A stretch of DNA of 64,000 nt, taken from positions 496,001-560,000 of the forward strand of contig CAVZGE010000003.1 of assembly GCA_963774745.1 (NCBI GenBank), written 5' to 3'. Source of the stretch: Prado023 sp963774745. GTDB taxonomy: Bacteria > Actinomycetota > Actinomycetes > S36-B12 > CAIYMF01. Position 1 is the first letter of the stretch. The number at the start of each line of letters is the position of its first letter. The notes beneath the pieces are model-generated. The model was not told the origin of the DNA, did no database searches, and saw only the letters and a list, made by a program, of their open reading frames with translations. The translations under genes were made by a program, and so were the position numbers. Positions 17,693 to 27,356 of the stretch are shown here, piece after piece.

Positions 17693-19609
17693 ATGTCGAT
17701 GTCCATGGGGGGCGGGGGTCCCTGGCAGACCTACCGGTCATTCACGCGGGACCGGTCTGTCACCGACCGGTCGATCACCAGGGGCACGGTCCGACGGATC
17801 ATGGGGTTCGCCCGGCCCTACCGCCGGGAGATCACCTGGTTCCTGGTGACCCTGGTGTTCTCCTCCCTGCTGGTCGTCGCCCAGCCGCTGCTGTTCCGCC
17901 GGCTCATCGACCAGGGCATCACCGCCGGCGACTCGACGGTCGTCACCGTGTGTGCCGTGCTCGTCCTGGTCCTGGCCCTCGTGGACGCCGGCGTGGGACT
18001 CGTGAGCCGGTGGTACTCGGCACGCATCGGTGAGGGGCTCATCTTCGACCTGCGCACCCGGGTGTTCCGGCACGTCGAGAGCCAGCCCCTGGCGTTCTTC
18101 ACCCGCACGCAGACCGGTGCCCTGATCTCGCGGCTGAACTCCGACGTGATCGGGGCCCAGCAGGCGTTCACGTCCACGCTCGGCGGGGTCGTGGGCAACG
18201 TCATCACGCTGACGGTGATCCTGGTCGCGATGTTCGCGCTCTCGTGGCCGATCACCGTGATCAGCCTGATCCTGCTGCCCCTGTTCCTGATCCCCGCCCG
18301 GTACATGGGTCGGCGGCTGCAGGCCCAGACCCGTGAGCAGATGCAGCTCAACGCCGACATGAGCTCGATGATGACCGAGCGCTTCAACGTGTCCGGGGCC
18401 CTCCTGGTCAAGCTGTTCGGCCGACCGGAGGAGGAGGCGACGAACTTCGCCGGCAAGGCCAGCCGGGTGCGCGACATCGGGGTGGAGATCGCGATGTCGA
18501 ACCGGTACTTCTTCACCGCCCTGACTCTGGTCGCCTCGGTGGCCACGGCCATCGCGTACGGCGTGGGCGGCAACCTCGTCATCGACGGGACGCTGACGAT
18601 CGGGACCCTGCTGGCGATCACCGCGCTGCTGGCCCGGCTCTACGGCCCGCTGACCGCACTGAGCAACGTCCGTGTGGACGTGATGACCGCCCTGGTCTCC
18701 TTCGAACGCGTCTTCGAGGTCCTCGACCTGGAGCCGCTGGTCCGCGAGGCGCCCGGGGCCGTCGACATCCCCGCAGGTCCGACAGCTGTCGAGCTGCGCG
18801 ACGTGCACTTCACCTACCCCGGTGCGGACGAGGTCTCGTTGGCCTCGCTGGAGTCCGTGGCCCGCCCGGACTCCCGGGGGCGTGGCGAGCCGGTGCTCAC
18901 CGGGGTGGACTTCCGGATCGAGCCCGGGCAGATGGTGGCGCTGGTGGGCCCGTCGGGTGCCGGGAAGTCGACGATCACCAGCCTCGTGACCCGGCTGTAC
19001 GACGCGACCTCGGGTGCGGTCCTGGTCGGGGGCGTCGACGTCCGCGACGCCACGCTGGCCAGCCTCTCGGACACGATCGGGGTCGTCACCCAGGACTCGC
19101 ACATGTTCCACGACTCCATCCGCGGCAACCTGGTGTACGCCCGACCCGGTGCCACCGACGACGAGCTGGTGGCCGCCTGTCGCGACGCGCAGATCGGAGA
19201 GCTGCTGGCCGCACTGCCCGACGGGCTGGACACCGTCGTGGGGGAGCGGGGCTACCGGCTGTCCGGTGGGGAGAAGCAGCGGCTGGCCATCGCCCGCCTG
19301 CTGCTCAAGGCCCCGCACGTCGTGGTCCTCGACGAGGCGACCGCCCATCTGGACTCCGAGAGCGAGGCCGCTGTCCAACGTGCCCTGGCCACCGCACTGG
19401 CAGGGCGAACCTCGCTGGTGGTGGCCCATCGGCTGTCCACGATCCGCGCGGCCGACCAGATCCTGGTCATCGACGCGGGGCGCGTGGTCCAGCGGGGGAC
19501 CCACGACCAGCTGCTGGCCGCGGGCGGGCTGTACGCGGACCTGTCGCGAACCCAGTTCGGGGCCGACATCGATTCGGACGCCGCCGACATCGACCTGGCC
19601 TACTCCTGA
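17693..19609 (+). CDS. ABC exporter, fused membrane and ATPase domains
   Basis: 638 residues. The N-terminal six-helix type I exporter domain (about 45-340) includes FFTRTQTGALISRLNSDV, a coupling-helix mark. The ATPase domain (about 365-610) has GPSGAGKST, Q-loop VTQDSHMF, LSGGEKQRLAIARLLL and VVLDEATAHLD, all intact. Position 400 carries an unusual insertion LASLESVARPDSRGRGE just before Walker A. It is a half-transporter and should dimerise. Substrates of this MsbA/MDR-like class are lipids or drugs; no specific one is evident. GGAGGG precedes the ATG. Confidence 0.92.
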   Translation: MSMSMGGGGPWQTYRSFTRDRSVTDRSITRGTVRRIMGFARPYRREITWFLVTLVFSSLLVVAQPLLFRRLIDQGITAGDSTVVTVCAVLVLVLALVDAGVGLVSRWYSARIGEGLIFDLRTRVFRHVESQPLAFFTRTQTGALISRLNSDVIGAQQAFTSTLGGVVGNVITLTVILVAMFALSWPITVISLILLPLFLIPARYMGRRLQAQTREQMQLNADMSSMMTERFNVSGALLVKLFGRPEEEATNFAGKASRVRDIGVEIAMSNRYFFTALTLVASVATAIAYGVGGNLVIDGTLTIGTLLAITALLARLYGPLTALSNVRVDVMTALVSFERVFEVLDLEPLVREAPGAVDIPAGPTAVELRDVHFTYPGADEVSLASLESVARPDSRGRGEPVLTGVDFRIEPGQMVALVGPSGAGKSTITSLVTRLYDATSGAVLVGGVDVRDATLASLSDTIGVVTQDSHMFHDSIRGNLVYARPGATDDELVAACRDAQIGELLAALPDGLDTVVGERGYRLSGGEKQRLAIARLLLKAPHVVVLDEATAHLDSESEAAVQRALATALAGRTSLVVAHRLSTIRAADQILVIDAGRVVQRGTHDQLLAAGGLYADLSRTQFGADIDSDAADIDLAYS

Positions 19610-19657
19610 GCCGCACCCGATGCCCACGACTGCCAGGTCGACCCCGTGGCCGGCCCG

Positions 19658-20074
19658 ATGAGGCTCCGGGGATCGGTCGTGATCCCCGAGTCCGAGTTGG
19701 CCTGGCGCTTCTCCCGGGCATCGGGCCCAGGCGGTCAGGGCGTGAACACGACCGACTCCCGCGTCGAGCTGTTGTTCGATGTGGCCACGTCCCCGTCGCT
19801 GAGCCCGCCACTTCGGGCCCGGGCCCTCGCCCGGTTGGCAGGCCGACTGTCCGACGGCGTCCTCTCGGTCACGTCCTCGGAGCAGCGATCCCAGCTGCGC
19901 AACCGCGAGGAGGCGCAGCGCCGGATGGCCGCGATCCTGTCGGAGGCGATCGCACCCCCGCCCAGGGCGCGCCGGGCGACCAGGCCGACGCGGGGCTCGG
20001 TCGAGCGACGTATCGCCGGCAAGCGCCGTCGAGCCGAGGTCAAGCGCCTGCGCCGCCCGGACGATGGCCGGTAG
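19658..20074 (+). CDS. arfB: ArfB-like peptidyl-tRNA hydrolase
   Basis: 138 residues from ATG 19658; a GTG at 19646 would add four. It has the release-factor GGQ catalytic motif in SRASGPGGQGVNTTDSRVEL and a basic C-terminal tail (KRRRAEVKRLRRP) that in ArfB enters the empty mRNA channel. There is no codon-recognition domain. The family hydrolyses peptidyl-tRNA on stalled ribosomes. Confidence 0.88.
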   Translation: MRLRGSVVIPESELAWRFSRASGPGGQGVNTTDSRVELLFDVATSPSLSPPLRARALARLAGRLSDGVLSVTSSEQRSQLRNREEAQRRMAAILSEAIAPPPRARRATRPTRGSVERRIAGKRRRAEVKRLRRPDDGR

Positions 20075-20092
20075 GCGGGCCGGGCAGGCACC

Positions 20093-20875
20093 TCAGAGGG
20101 CCCGCAGCGACCCACCATCGATCGGGATGAGGCTCCCGGAGATGTAGGAGGCCGCCGGGCTGAGCAGGAAGGCGGCCAGCCGTCCGAACTCGGCCGGGTC
20201 GCCGTACCGGCCCAGGGGGATCGCGGCCTCGTTGCGCCGCCGGGCCGCCTGGGCGTTGCCGTGGGAGGCGTCCAGGGAGATCGTCCGGTCGGTGGCGATC
20301 CGGCCGGGCAGCACGCCGTTGACCCGGATCCCGCGGGGACCGAGCTCGTCGGCGAAGTCCTTGACGAGCATGGCCAGGCCGGGCCGCAGTCCGTTGCTGG
20401 CGGTGAGCCCGGGGATCGGTGACTTGGCGGAGGTCGACAGGACGGCGACCAGCGAGGCGCCCGAGCCGGCAGGGGCGTCGGGGTCGACGGTGGCCGCGGA
20501 GGCCACCGCCCGCAGCATCCGGACCGCGCCGAGGTGGACGGACTCGAAGGACGCGCGCCACTGCTCGTCGGTGAGCGTCATCGGGGTCCCGGTGGCCGGC
20601 CCCCCCACGCTGACCAGGGCGCCGTCGAGTCGCCCGAACCGCCCGACCGTGCCGGCCACCAGGCGTTCGGCCGCGTCCGGATCGGCGAGGTCTGCCGCGA
20701 TGGCCACCGCGTTCTGGCGGCCCAGCCGATCGACGGCGCTGGCGAGCTCCTCGTCACCCCGGGCGCAGAGGACCACGCTGGCCCCCTCGGCCACGAGCAC
20801 CTCCGCGGTCGCCAGGCCGAGGCCTCGTGAGGCGCCGGTGAGCAGGTACGTACGCCCAGCAAGTCCGAGGTCCAT
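20093..20875 (-). CDS. Short-chain dehydrogenase/reductase with atypical active site
   Basis: 260 residues. The Rossmann motif TGASRGLG (about 13-20) and NAG-equivalent VSVGGP are present, and the C-terminal half has PGRIATDR and YISGSLIPIDGG. The catalytic Ser lies in VLSTSAKSP, but the canonical YxxxK is replaced by NGLRP in LTASNGLRPGLA. It therefore belongs to a divergent SDR subgroup. Substrate is unknown, and oxidoreductase activity is uncertain. It faces convergently the ArfB-like gene. Confidence 0.82.
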   Translation of the reverse strand: MDLGLAGRTYLLTGASRGLGLATAEVLVAEGASVVLCARGDEELASAVDRLGRQNAVAIAADLADPDAAERLVAGTVGRFGRLDGALVSVGGPATGTPMTLTDEQWRASFESVHLGAVRMLRAVASAATVDPDAPAGSGASLVAVLSTSAKSPIPGLTASNGLRPGLAMLVKDFADELGPRGIRVNGVLPGRIATDRTISLDASHGNAQAARRRNEAAIPLGRYGDPAEFGRLAAFLLSPAASYISGSLIPIDGGSLRAL

Positions 20876-21087
20876 GTCGGCATTCTGCTCCCGCCCGGGC
20901 TGCTGACGGTGGAGCCGCTCCGACAGCCCCGCCCCCGACCGGGCGGGTGCCCCCACGATCCGTCCGGATCTCGGATCGTTGGCGGTCGCCACGACGGACG
21001 AACCTCGAAACGGGCCGCGCGATAGTGGACCGCACCGGCGGCGGGGCGGCGGCGGACGGGCGGGGGCGGGACGGGCGGCTGCGGCGG

Positions 21088-22045
21088 TCAGGGGGTGGGG
21101 GTCCAGCGGGGGGCCGGGGTGGGGGGGCGGCCGCAGGACGGCTGGACCTCGAGGTGCGTGCGCAGCAGGGGCACCCAGGACGTCGGGAGGTCCGGGCCGC
21201 GGACCTCCGCGAGGAGCCGGTCGGGATCATCGCAGTGGGCAAGCTCGACCTGCAGGGGTGCCAGCCCCGTGTACCCGGTGAGGGCGCGCACGTGCGCCTC
21301 CGCGACCTGCTCCGGCTCCCCGAGGGTGCTGAAGCCGCGCAGGCCGGCGCCGGTGGTGCGCCCAGTCCGGGCCTGGGTCATCAGGTCCGCGGCGCTGGCC
21401 CCGTCGAGCCGGCCGTGCAGGGCTCCGACCGGCAGGAGCAGGGTCGTCGGGGCGAACCGGTGTCCTCCCAGGTGCGTGCACGTCAGCACCCGATCCCGGT
21501 GCGGCGCCGCGCCACAGCGCATCCGCGAGGCGACCGCCCTCGTGCCCGCAGCACCGATCGCGGCGGCCGTTGGCGCACACCAGCAGCAGCGGATCCGGGT
21601 CAGGATCGCCCCACTCCCGATGCGATCCGGCGGCGATCCCCGACAGGTCCCAGCCGGCCACGACCTCGGGACTCGCGATCCGCCCGACGCGCAGGGTGGG
21701 GGTTCCGGTGGCGTATCCGACCCACACGCGGACGCCGGCGCCGTCGATCGGTTCCGGCTCCTTGGGATCGCCGCCCGCGCCGAGGGTGGAGCGTGAACGA
21801 CGGCCAGCGGTGGCCGCCGGAGTGATTCCCGGATCCGCCCGTCGGCCCCGGGCCATCAGGACCCGCACGCCGTGCCCGCTGCGTGTCAGTGCCGCGTCGC
21901 CCCAGCCGAGGGCATGCTCGACGGCGACCCAGACATCCGCCCGAGGGGCGCTGCCCGCCATCGGTTCGCCGGTCGCGCGAGACGCGTCACAGCACCGGGG
22001 CCCACCAGGACCATGGTCCTGGGCAGGCACCCCGGCGTCGGTCAC
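21088..22045 (-). pseudogene. Sucrase/ferredoxin-like family protein, frameshifted
   Basis: GTG start 22045 overlaps the parC stop by 4 bases. Frame 1 runs to CANGRRDRCCGHEGGRLADALW; the continuation APHRDRVLTCTHLGGHRFAPT is in the next frame and ends at 21088. The span of 958 bases implies one extra base at about 21498-21513. The cysteine-rich CxxxxxxxC...CTHLGGHRFA core is the mark of this thioredoxin-fold [2Fe-2S] family. Whether the break is a sequence error or a real mutation cannot be decided here. Family function is poorly known. Confidence 0.75.
21091..21130 (+). repeat. G-tract cluster with G-quadruplex potential
   Basis: Plus-strand runs of 5, 5, 6, 4 and 7 G are separated by loops of 1, 6, 2 and 1 bases. 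It overlaps the last codons of the sucrase-like gene, which is read from the other strand, and abuts the G-rich spacer at 21040-21088. Confidence 0.5.
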
Positions 22046-24498
22046 ACCCGTGCCGACACCGCGGCCGGCGCCGTGGTGCAGGGCGCTCCCGAGCCGTCAC
22101 GGCGGCTGTCGGGCTCTGGCAGGTCGATCGGCTCACCGCTGCCGCTGGCCGCTGCTACCGGCCAGGTCGCGACCCACCCACGGCGCAGCACGTCCTCACC
22201 CTTGAGGAAGCGGTGCGCGCGGACGCCACCGGTGGCCCGGCCCTTGCCCGGGAAGACCTCGCCGAGCGTCACCTTCAACGACCCGCCGGCGTCGATCAGG
22301 GCGGCGGAGTCCGAGGCGAGGGTCACCACGACGCCGGCCGATCCCGGGCTCCAGACCCCGAGGGCGATCACCTGCGCGCCGCCGGCCAGCTTGATCCCGG
22401 CCATCCCCCCGGCGGCACGGCCCTGCGGCCGGACTGATGCGGCCGGGAACCGCAGCAGCTGCGCGTCGTCGGCGAGCAGCACGATCTCGTCCTCGTCGGC
22501 GACCGGCAGGGCCCCCACGACGACGTCGCGGTCGGCCAGCCTGATGACCTCCCACGCGTCCCGGTTGGGCGCCGGCTCGTCGGCGACCCGCTTGATGACC
22601 CCGGAGGCTGTCGCCAGGGCCAGGGTGGGAGCACCGGGGAGCAGGCTCGTCAGGCCGATCACGGACTCGCCCCGCTCCAGGGTCAGGAAGGCCCCCAGGG
22701 GTGCCCCACCGGCCAGGCTCACCGGGCCGGCGGTGCCCGGGAGGCTGGGGAGCTCCTGCACGTGGGCCCGGACGACCCGTCCGGCCGTGGTGACCACCCC
22801 GACATGGCCGCGGACCGTCGCGCTGGCACGGGCCACGACCACGTCGTGCGTCCCGCGCGGGCCCGGCGCGGGACGTGGACCGTCCGGGTCATCCGACTCG
22901 GGGAGTGCGCGGCGGGCGATGAGCCCGGTGCTGGACAGCAGCACCTCGCAGGGGTCGTCGGAGAGCTCCAGCGGAGCTGCGGCGGCGGCACCGCGCACGG
23001 GAGCAGGCCCCTCCAGCAGGACGGTGCGTCGCGGGGTCGCGTGCGCTGCGGCCACCTCGGCCAGCTCTGCGGAGACCAGGTCCTTCAGCGCGCCCGGGTC
23101 GTTGAGCAGGCGGTCGAGCTCGGCGATGGTGCGGTTCAGGTCGTCGCGCTCGGACTCGAGCTCGATCCGACTGAACTTCGTGAGGCGGCGCAGCGGCATC
23201 TCGAGGATGTAGTTGGCCTGCACCTCGGAGAGGTCGAACACGCTCATCAGGCGAGCCCGGGCAGCGGCGGTGTCGTCACTGGATCGGATCACCGCGATGA
23301 CCTCGTCGATGTCGAGGATGGCGATCAGCAGGCCGTCGACCAGGTGCAGCCGGTCGGCTGCCCTGGTGCGCCGGAACTGGCTGCGCCGGCGCACGACCTC
23401 GAGGCGGTGGGCGAGGTACACCTCGAGCAACCGCTTGAGCCCCAGGGTCTGCGGCTGGCCGTCCACGAGGGTGACGTTGTTGATCCCGAAGGACTCCTCC
23501 AGCGGCGTGAGCCGGTACAGCTGGTCGAGGACCGCCTCGGGCACGAACCCGCTCTTGAGCTCGATGACCAGGTGCAGCCCCTTCTCGCCGTCGGTCAGGT
23601 CGGTGACGTCGGCGATGCCGGTGATCTTCTTGGCGTTGTAGAGCTCGCGGATCTTCTCGATGACCTTCTCCGGGCCGACGTTCCACGGCAGCTCGGTGAT
23701 GACCAGCCCGGACCGGCGGGCGGTGACCTGCTCGACCCTGGCCGTGGCGCGCATCCGGAACGTCCCGCGACCGGTGTGGTAGGCGTCGCGGACCCCGTCG
23801 AGTCCGACGATCCGCCCGCCGGTCGGCAGGTCGGGCCCCGGCACGAAGCGCATGAGGTCGTCGGTCGTGGCCTGCGGGTGGGCAAGCAGGTGCCGGGCGG
23901 CGGCGATCACCTCACCGAGGTTGTGCGGGGCCATGTTCGTGGCCATGCCCACGGCGATGCCCGACGCGCCGTTGACGAGCAGGTTCGGGTAGGCCGCCGG
24001 CAGCACGACCGGCTCGAGCTCGCGCCCGTCGTAGTTGGGGGCGAAGTCGACGACCTCCTCGTCGAGGCCGGCGACCATCGGCAGGGCGGCAGGATCCATC
24101 CGGCACTCGGTGTAGCGGTAGGCGGCCGGGCCGTCGTCGAGGGACCCGAAGTTGCCGTGGCCGTCGACCAGCGGCATCCGCAGCGAGAACGACTGGGCCA
24201 TCCGGACCAGGGCGTCGTAGATCGCGGCGTCACCGTGGGGGTGCAGCTTGCCCATGACCTCGCCGACGACCCGGGCGCTCTTGACGTGCGCACGGTCGGG
24301 GCGCAGGCCCATCTCGTTCATCGTGTAGAGGATCCGGCGCTGCACCGGCTTGAGCCCGTCGCGGGCATCGGGCAGCGCACGGGAGTAGATGACCGAGTAG
24401 GCGTACTCGAGGAACGAGCCCCGCATCTCGGTGGTGATGTCGATGTCGACGATCTGGTCAGCGACGGGCTCGCTGGGCGGTGGTGTGCGACGGGCCAT
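22042..24498 (-). CDS. parC: DNA topoisomerase IV subunit A (GyrA/ParC family)
   Basis: 818 residues from ATG 24498 with AAGGAG upstream. The breakage-reunion domain has the DNA-linking Tyr129 in YRYTECRM and the region KLHPHGDAAIYDALVRM. The position equivalent to E. coli GyrA Ser83 is Ala91. The C-terminal beta-pinwheel is degenerate and lacks a recognisable GyrA box, which favours the second actinobacterial type II enzyme (ParC) over gyrase. The ATPase partner ParE is not in this window. Confidence 0.88.
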   Translation of the reverse strand: MARRTPPPSEPVADQIVDIDITTEMRGSFLEYAYSVIYSRALPDARDGLKPVQRRILYTMNEMGLRPDRAHVKSARVVGEVMGKLHPHGDAAIYDALVRMAQSFSLRMPLVDGHGNFGSLDDGPAAYRYTECRMDPAALPMVAGLDEEVVDFAPNYDGRELEPVVLPAAYPNLLVNGASGIAVGMATNMAPHNLGEVIAAARHLLAHPQATTDDLMRFVPGPDLPTGGRIVGLDGVRDAYHTGRGTFRMRATARVEQVTARRSGLVITELPWNVGPEKVIEKIRELYNAKKITGIADVTDLTDGEKGLHLVIELKSGFVPEAVLDQLYRLTPLEESFGINNVTLVDGQPQTLGLKRLLEVYLAHRLEVVRRRSQFRRTRAADRLHLVDGLLIAILDIDEVIAVIRSSDDTAAARARLMSVFDLSEVQANYILEMPLRRLTKFSRIELESERDDLNRTIAELDRLLNDPGALKDLVSAELAEVAAAHATPRRTVLLEGPAPVRGAAAAAPLELSDDPCEVLLSSTGLIARRALPESDDPDGPRPAPGPRGTHDVVVARASATVRGHVGVVTTAGRVVRAHVQELPSLPGTAGPVSLAGGAPLGAFLTLERGESVIGLTSLLPGAPTLALATASGVIKRVADEPAPNRDAWEVIRLADRDVVVGALPVADEDEIVLLADDAQLLRFPAASVRPQGRAAGGMAGIKLAGGAQVIALGVWSPGSAGVVVTLASDSAALIDAGGSLKVTLGEVFPGKGRATGGVRAHRFLKGEDVLRRGWVATWPVAAASGSGEPIDLPEPDSRRDGSGAPCTTAPAAVSARV

Positions 24499-24577
24499 GG
24501 TGCTCCTTGGTTCCGGCAGGCCCACATTGTCGCCGACGTCGGGCCCGACCGGGTCGACCGACGTGCCGGGCGCCGCC

Positions 24578-24583
24578 TAGGGT
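24578..24583 (+). promoter_or_regulatory. -10 element, leaderless acetyltransferase-synthetase gene
   Basis: TAGGGT lies 7 bases before GTG 24591, and no ribosome binding site is present. Confidence 0.55.
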
Positions 24584-24590
24584 GGTCCCC

Positions 24591-27335
24591 GTGCCCTCCG
24601 AGTACCCGGCCCACTGGGAGGCCGACGTGGTGCTCCGGGATGGACGGCCCTGCCATGTGCGCCCGATCCGGCCCGACGACGCGGGTCGACTCGTCGAGTT
24701 CCACTCCCGGCTCTCGGCCGAGACCATCTACTTCCGCTTCTTCGCCCCCTACCCGGAGCTCTCCGACCGGGACGTCTCGCGGTTCGTGAACGTCGACTAC
24801 ACCGACCGGGTCGCCCTGGTGGCCACCGAGGCCGGGGAGCTGATCGCCGTCGCCCGCTTCGACCGGCTGAACCCCAGGGACGCCGAGGTGGCCTTCGTGG
24901 TTCGTGACGACCACCAGAGCCGGGGCCTGGGCGCGGTCCTCCTCGAGCACCTCGCGGCCGCGGCCTGGGAGACCGGCCTGCGCCGGTTCGTCGCGGAGGT
25001 GCTGCCCAACAACCGCCGGATGCTGGGCACGTTCCGCGAGGCCGGCTACGTCGTCAGCCAGCGGATGGAGGACGGGGTGTTCCACCTCACCTTCGACCTG
25101 GAGCCCACCGAGAAGGTGCTGGACGTCCGGGCCGCGCGCGAGCACCGCAGCGAGGCCCGTTCCGTCGAGCGACTGCTCAACCCCGTGGGGGTGGCCGTCA
25201 TCGGCGCCTCCCGGACCCCGGGTCGCATCGGCCACGAGCTGCTGCGCCACCTGCGCGACTACGGCTCCCACGGCCCGCTGTACGCCATCCACCCGGAGGC
25301 GGACTCGATCCTGGGGGTGCCCGCGTACCCGCACATCACCGACATCCCGCAACCGGTGGACCTCGCCGCGGTCGCCGTCCCGGCAGACGCCGTCCTGCCG
25401 GTGGTGGCCGAGTGCGCCGCGGCCGGGGTCAGCGGGCTGGTCGTGGTGTCCGCGGGCTTCGCCGACACCGCCACCGACGAGGGACGTGCCCGCCAGCGCC
25501 AGCTGGTCCGCACGGCCCGCGAGTCCGGGATGCGTGTTGTCGGGCCGAACTGCCTCGGGATCATCAACACCGACCCGCGCGTGAGCCTGAACGCGAGCCT
25601 GTCGCCCCTGGTCCCGGGGCGTGGTCGGGTGGGGCTGTTCTGCCAGTCCGGGGCGCTGGGGGTGACGGTCCTGGAGACGGTCGCCCGTCGCGGGCTGGGG
25701 CTGAGCAGCTTCGTGTCGGCCGGCAACCGGGCCGACGTGTCGGCCAACGACCTCCTGCAGTACTGGGAGGCCGACACCGCGACCAGCCTGATCCTGCTGT
25801 ACCTGGAGAGCATCGGCAATCCCCGCAAGTTCACCCGGATCACCCGGCGGCTGAGCCGCACGAAGCCCGTCGTGGCGGTGCGCAGCGGCCGCTACACGCA
25901 GACCCTGCCCCTGGGCCACCACGTGCGCCGGACCACCCTGCCACCGGGTGCGGTGGACGCGGTGTTCGAGCAGAGTGGGGTGATCCAGACCTCGTCGCTG
26001 GGTGAGCTGTTCGACGTCGCGGCCGTGCTGGCCTACCAGCCGCTGCCGCGTGGGGACCGGGTCGCGGTCGTCGGCACGTCGGCGGCCCTCGAGATCCTGG
26101 CCGCGGACGCGATCGAGTCGGTGCGGATGACCGTGGCCTACGGCCATCCGAGCCTGCCGCAGTCCGCGCCCGCCGCCGAGATCGCCGCCGGCCTGCGCGG
26201 CGCGACGGAGCACACGGCCTGCGATGCGGTGGTGTTCGTGCACATCCCCAGCGTCGGTGCGGACCAGGCCGAGGTCCACGCCGCCATCACCGACGTGAGC
26301 ATGGACTCGAACAAGCCGATCGTGGCGGTCATGCCCGCGGCGGACGGCACCGGGCTGATCCCGGCCGGGATGGGGCTGCTCCCGGTCAGCGGGCCCGACG
26401 GCCGACCCGAGCACGGTTCGGTGCCCACCTTCTCCAACGTCGAGGACGCGGTCCACGCCCTGGCCCTGGTGCGCGGGTACGCCCGTTGGCGCGACGCCGA
26501 GCACGTGGACGTGCCCGTGTTCCCGGACGTGGATCCCGAGCGAGCGGGCGAGCTGGTGGCCGAGTGGCTGGCCGAGGCCAGGCGGGACTCGACCGCCGTC
26601 CTGCTCGAGGACTCCGAGGATCCCGACGCGATGGACCCGACCGCCCCGGGGATCGACCTCACCTCCGACCAGGTCGCCCAGCTGCTGGCCTGCTACGGGA
26701 TCCGGGTCTGGCCGGTGCGCCCAGTGCACTCCGAGGAGCAGGCGGTGGCGGCGGCGGAGGATCTCGGCTACCCCGTGGTGCTCAAGACGACGGCCCCGTG
26801 GCTGGCCCACCGGGTAGACCTGGGCAGCGTCCGGCTGAACCTCGAGTCCGAGCGGGCCGTGCGCGGGGCGTACCTGTCGATGGTCGCGCAGCTCGACGAG
26901 ATGGCCGGCCACCGGCTGGTCGTGCAGTCGATGGCCCCGCCCGGGGTGGCCACCCTGGCGGGGGCGGTCGACGATCCGCTGTTCGGCCCGGTCGTGCGCT
27001 TCGGCGTCGGCGGTGTCGCCTCGGAGCTGCTGGGTGACCACGCGTACCGGATCCCGCCGCTGAGCATGGCCGAGGCGCGCCGCCTGGTTGCTGCCCCCAA
27101 GGCCGCACCCCTGCTGCGCGGCTACCGTGGCGCCGACCCGGTCGACGTGGAGTCGCTGTGCCAGATCATCGCGCGCCTGGGGCTGCTGGTCGACGAGGTG
27201 CCCGCCCTGGCCTCGCTGGACCTGAACCCGATCATCGTGTCCGGGTCGGGCGCCGCCGTCCTGGGGGCGACGGGCCGGATCAGGATGCAGTGGGAGCGCC
27301 TGGACGTGGGGGTCCGTCGGCTGCTCGATGGCTGA
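24591..27335 (+). CDS. GNAT acetyltransferase fused to ADP-forming acyl-CoA synthetase domains
   Basis: 914 residues. Residues about 10-180 form a GNAT domain with the acetyl-CoA loop RDDHQSRGLGAVLLEHL. Then come a CoA-binding Rossmann domain (VGVAVIGASRTPGRIG), a succinyl-CoA-ligase-like domain (VGLFCQSGALG) and a C-terminal ATP-grasp (PVVLKTTAPWLAHR). The phospho-histidine loop usual in active synthetases (SHTG type) is replaced around LPLGHHVRRTT. This architecture, with GNAT first, matches protein lysine acetyltransferases of the PatA/Pat type known from Streptomyces, where the synthetase part acts as a sensor. That role is inferred. Confidence 0.88.
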   Translation: MPSEYPAHWEADVVLRDGRPCHVRPIRPDDAGRLVEFHSRLSAETIYFRFFAPYPELSDRDVSRFVNVDYTDRVALVATEAGELIAVARFDRLNPRDAEVAFVVRDDHQSRGLGAVLLEHLAAAAWETGLRRFVAEVLPNNRRMLGTFREAGYVVSQRMEDGVFHLTFDLEPTEKVLDVRAAREHRSEARSVERLLNPVGVAVIGASRTPGRIGHELLRHLRDYGSHGPLYAIHPEADSILGVPAYPHITDIPQPVDLAAVAVPADAVLPVVAECAAAGVSGLVVVSAGFADTATDEGRARQRQLVRTARESGMRVVGPNCLGIINTDPRVSLNASLSPLVPGRGRVGLFCQSGALGVTVLETVARRGLGLSSFVSAGNRADVSANDLLQYWEADTATSLILLYLESIGNPRKFTRITRRLSRTKPVVAVRSGRYTQTLPLGHHVRRTTLPPGAVDAVFEQSGVIQTSSLGELFDVAAVLAYQPLPRGDRVAVVGTSAALEILAADAIESVRMTVAYGHPSLPQSAPAAEIAAGLRGATEHTACDAVVFVHIPSVGADQAEVHAAITDVSMDSNKPIVAVMPAADGTGLIPAGMGLLPVSGPDGRPEHGSVPTFSNVEDAVHALALVRGYARWRDAEHVDVPVFPDVDPERAGELVAEWLAEARRDSTAVLLEDSEDPDAMDPTAPGIDLTSDQVAQLLACYGIRVWPVRPVHSEEQAVAAAEDLGYPVVLKTTAPWLAHRVDLGSVRLNLESERAVRGAYLSMVAQLDEMAGHRLVVQSMAPPGVATLAGAVDDPLFGPVVRFGVGGVASELLGDHAYRIPPLSMAEARRLVAAPKAAPLLRGYRGADPVDVESLCQIIARLGLLVDEVPALASLDLNPIIVSGSGAAVLGATGRIRMQWERLDVGVRRLLDG

Positions 27336-27356
27336 GGAACGTGGGAGGATTCTCCG

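Noticed and set aside
17738..19627. 629-codon minus-strand frame over the ABC exporter
   Set aside because: Shadow of a gene with intact Walker motifs on the other strand.
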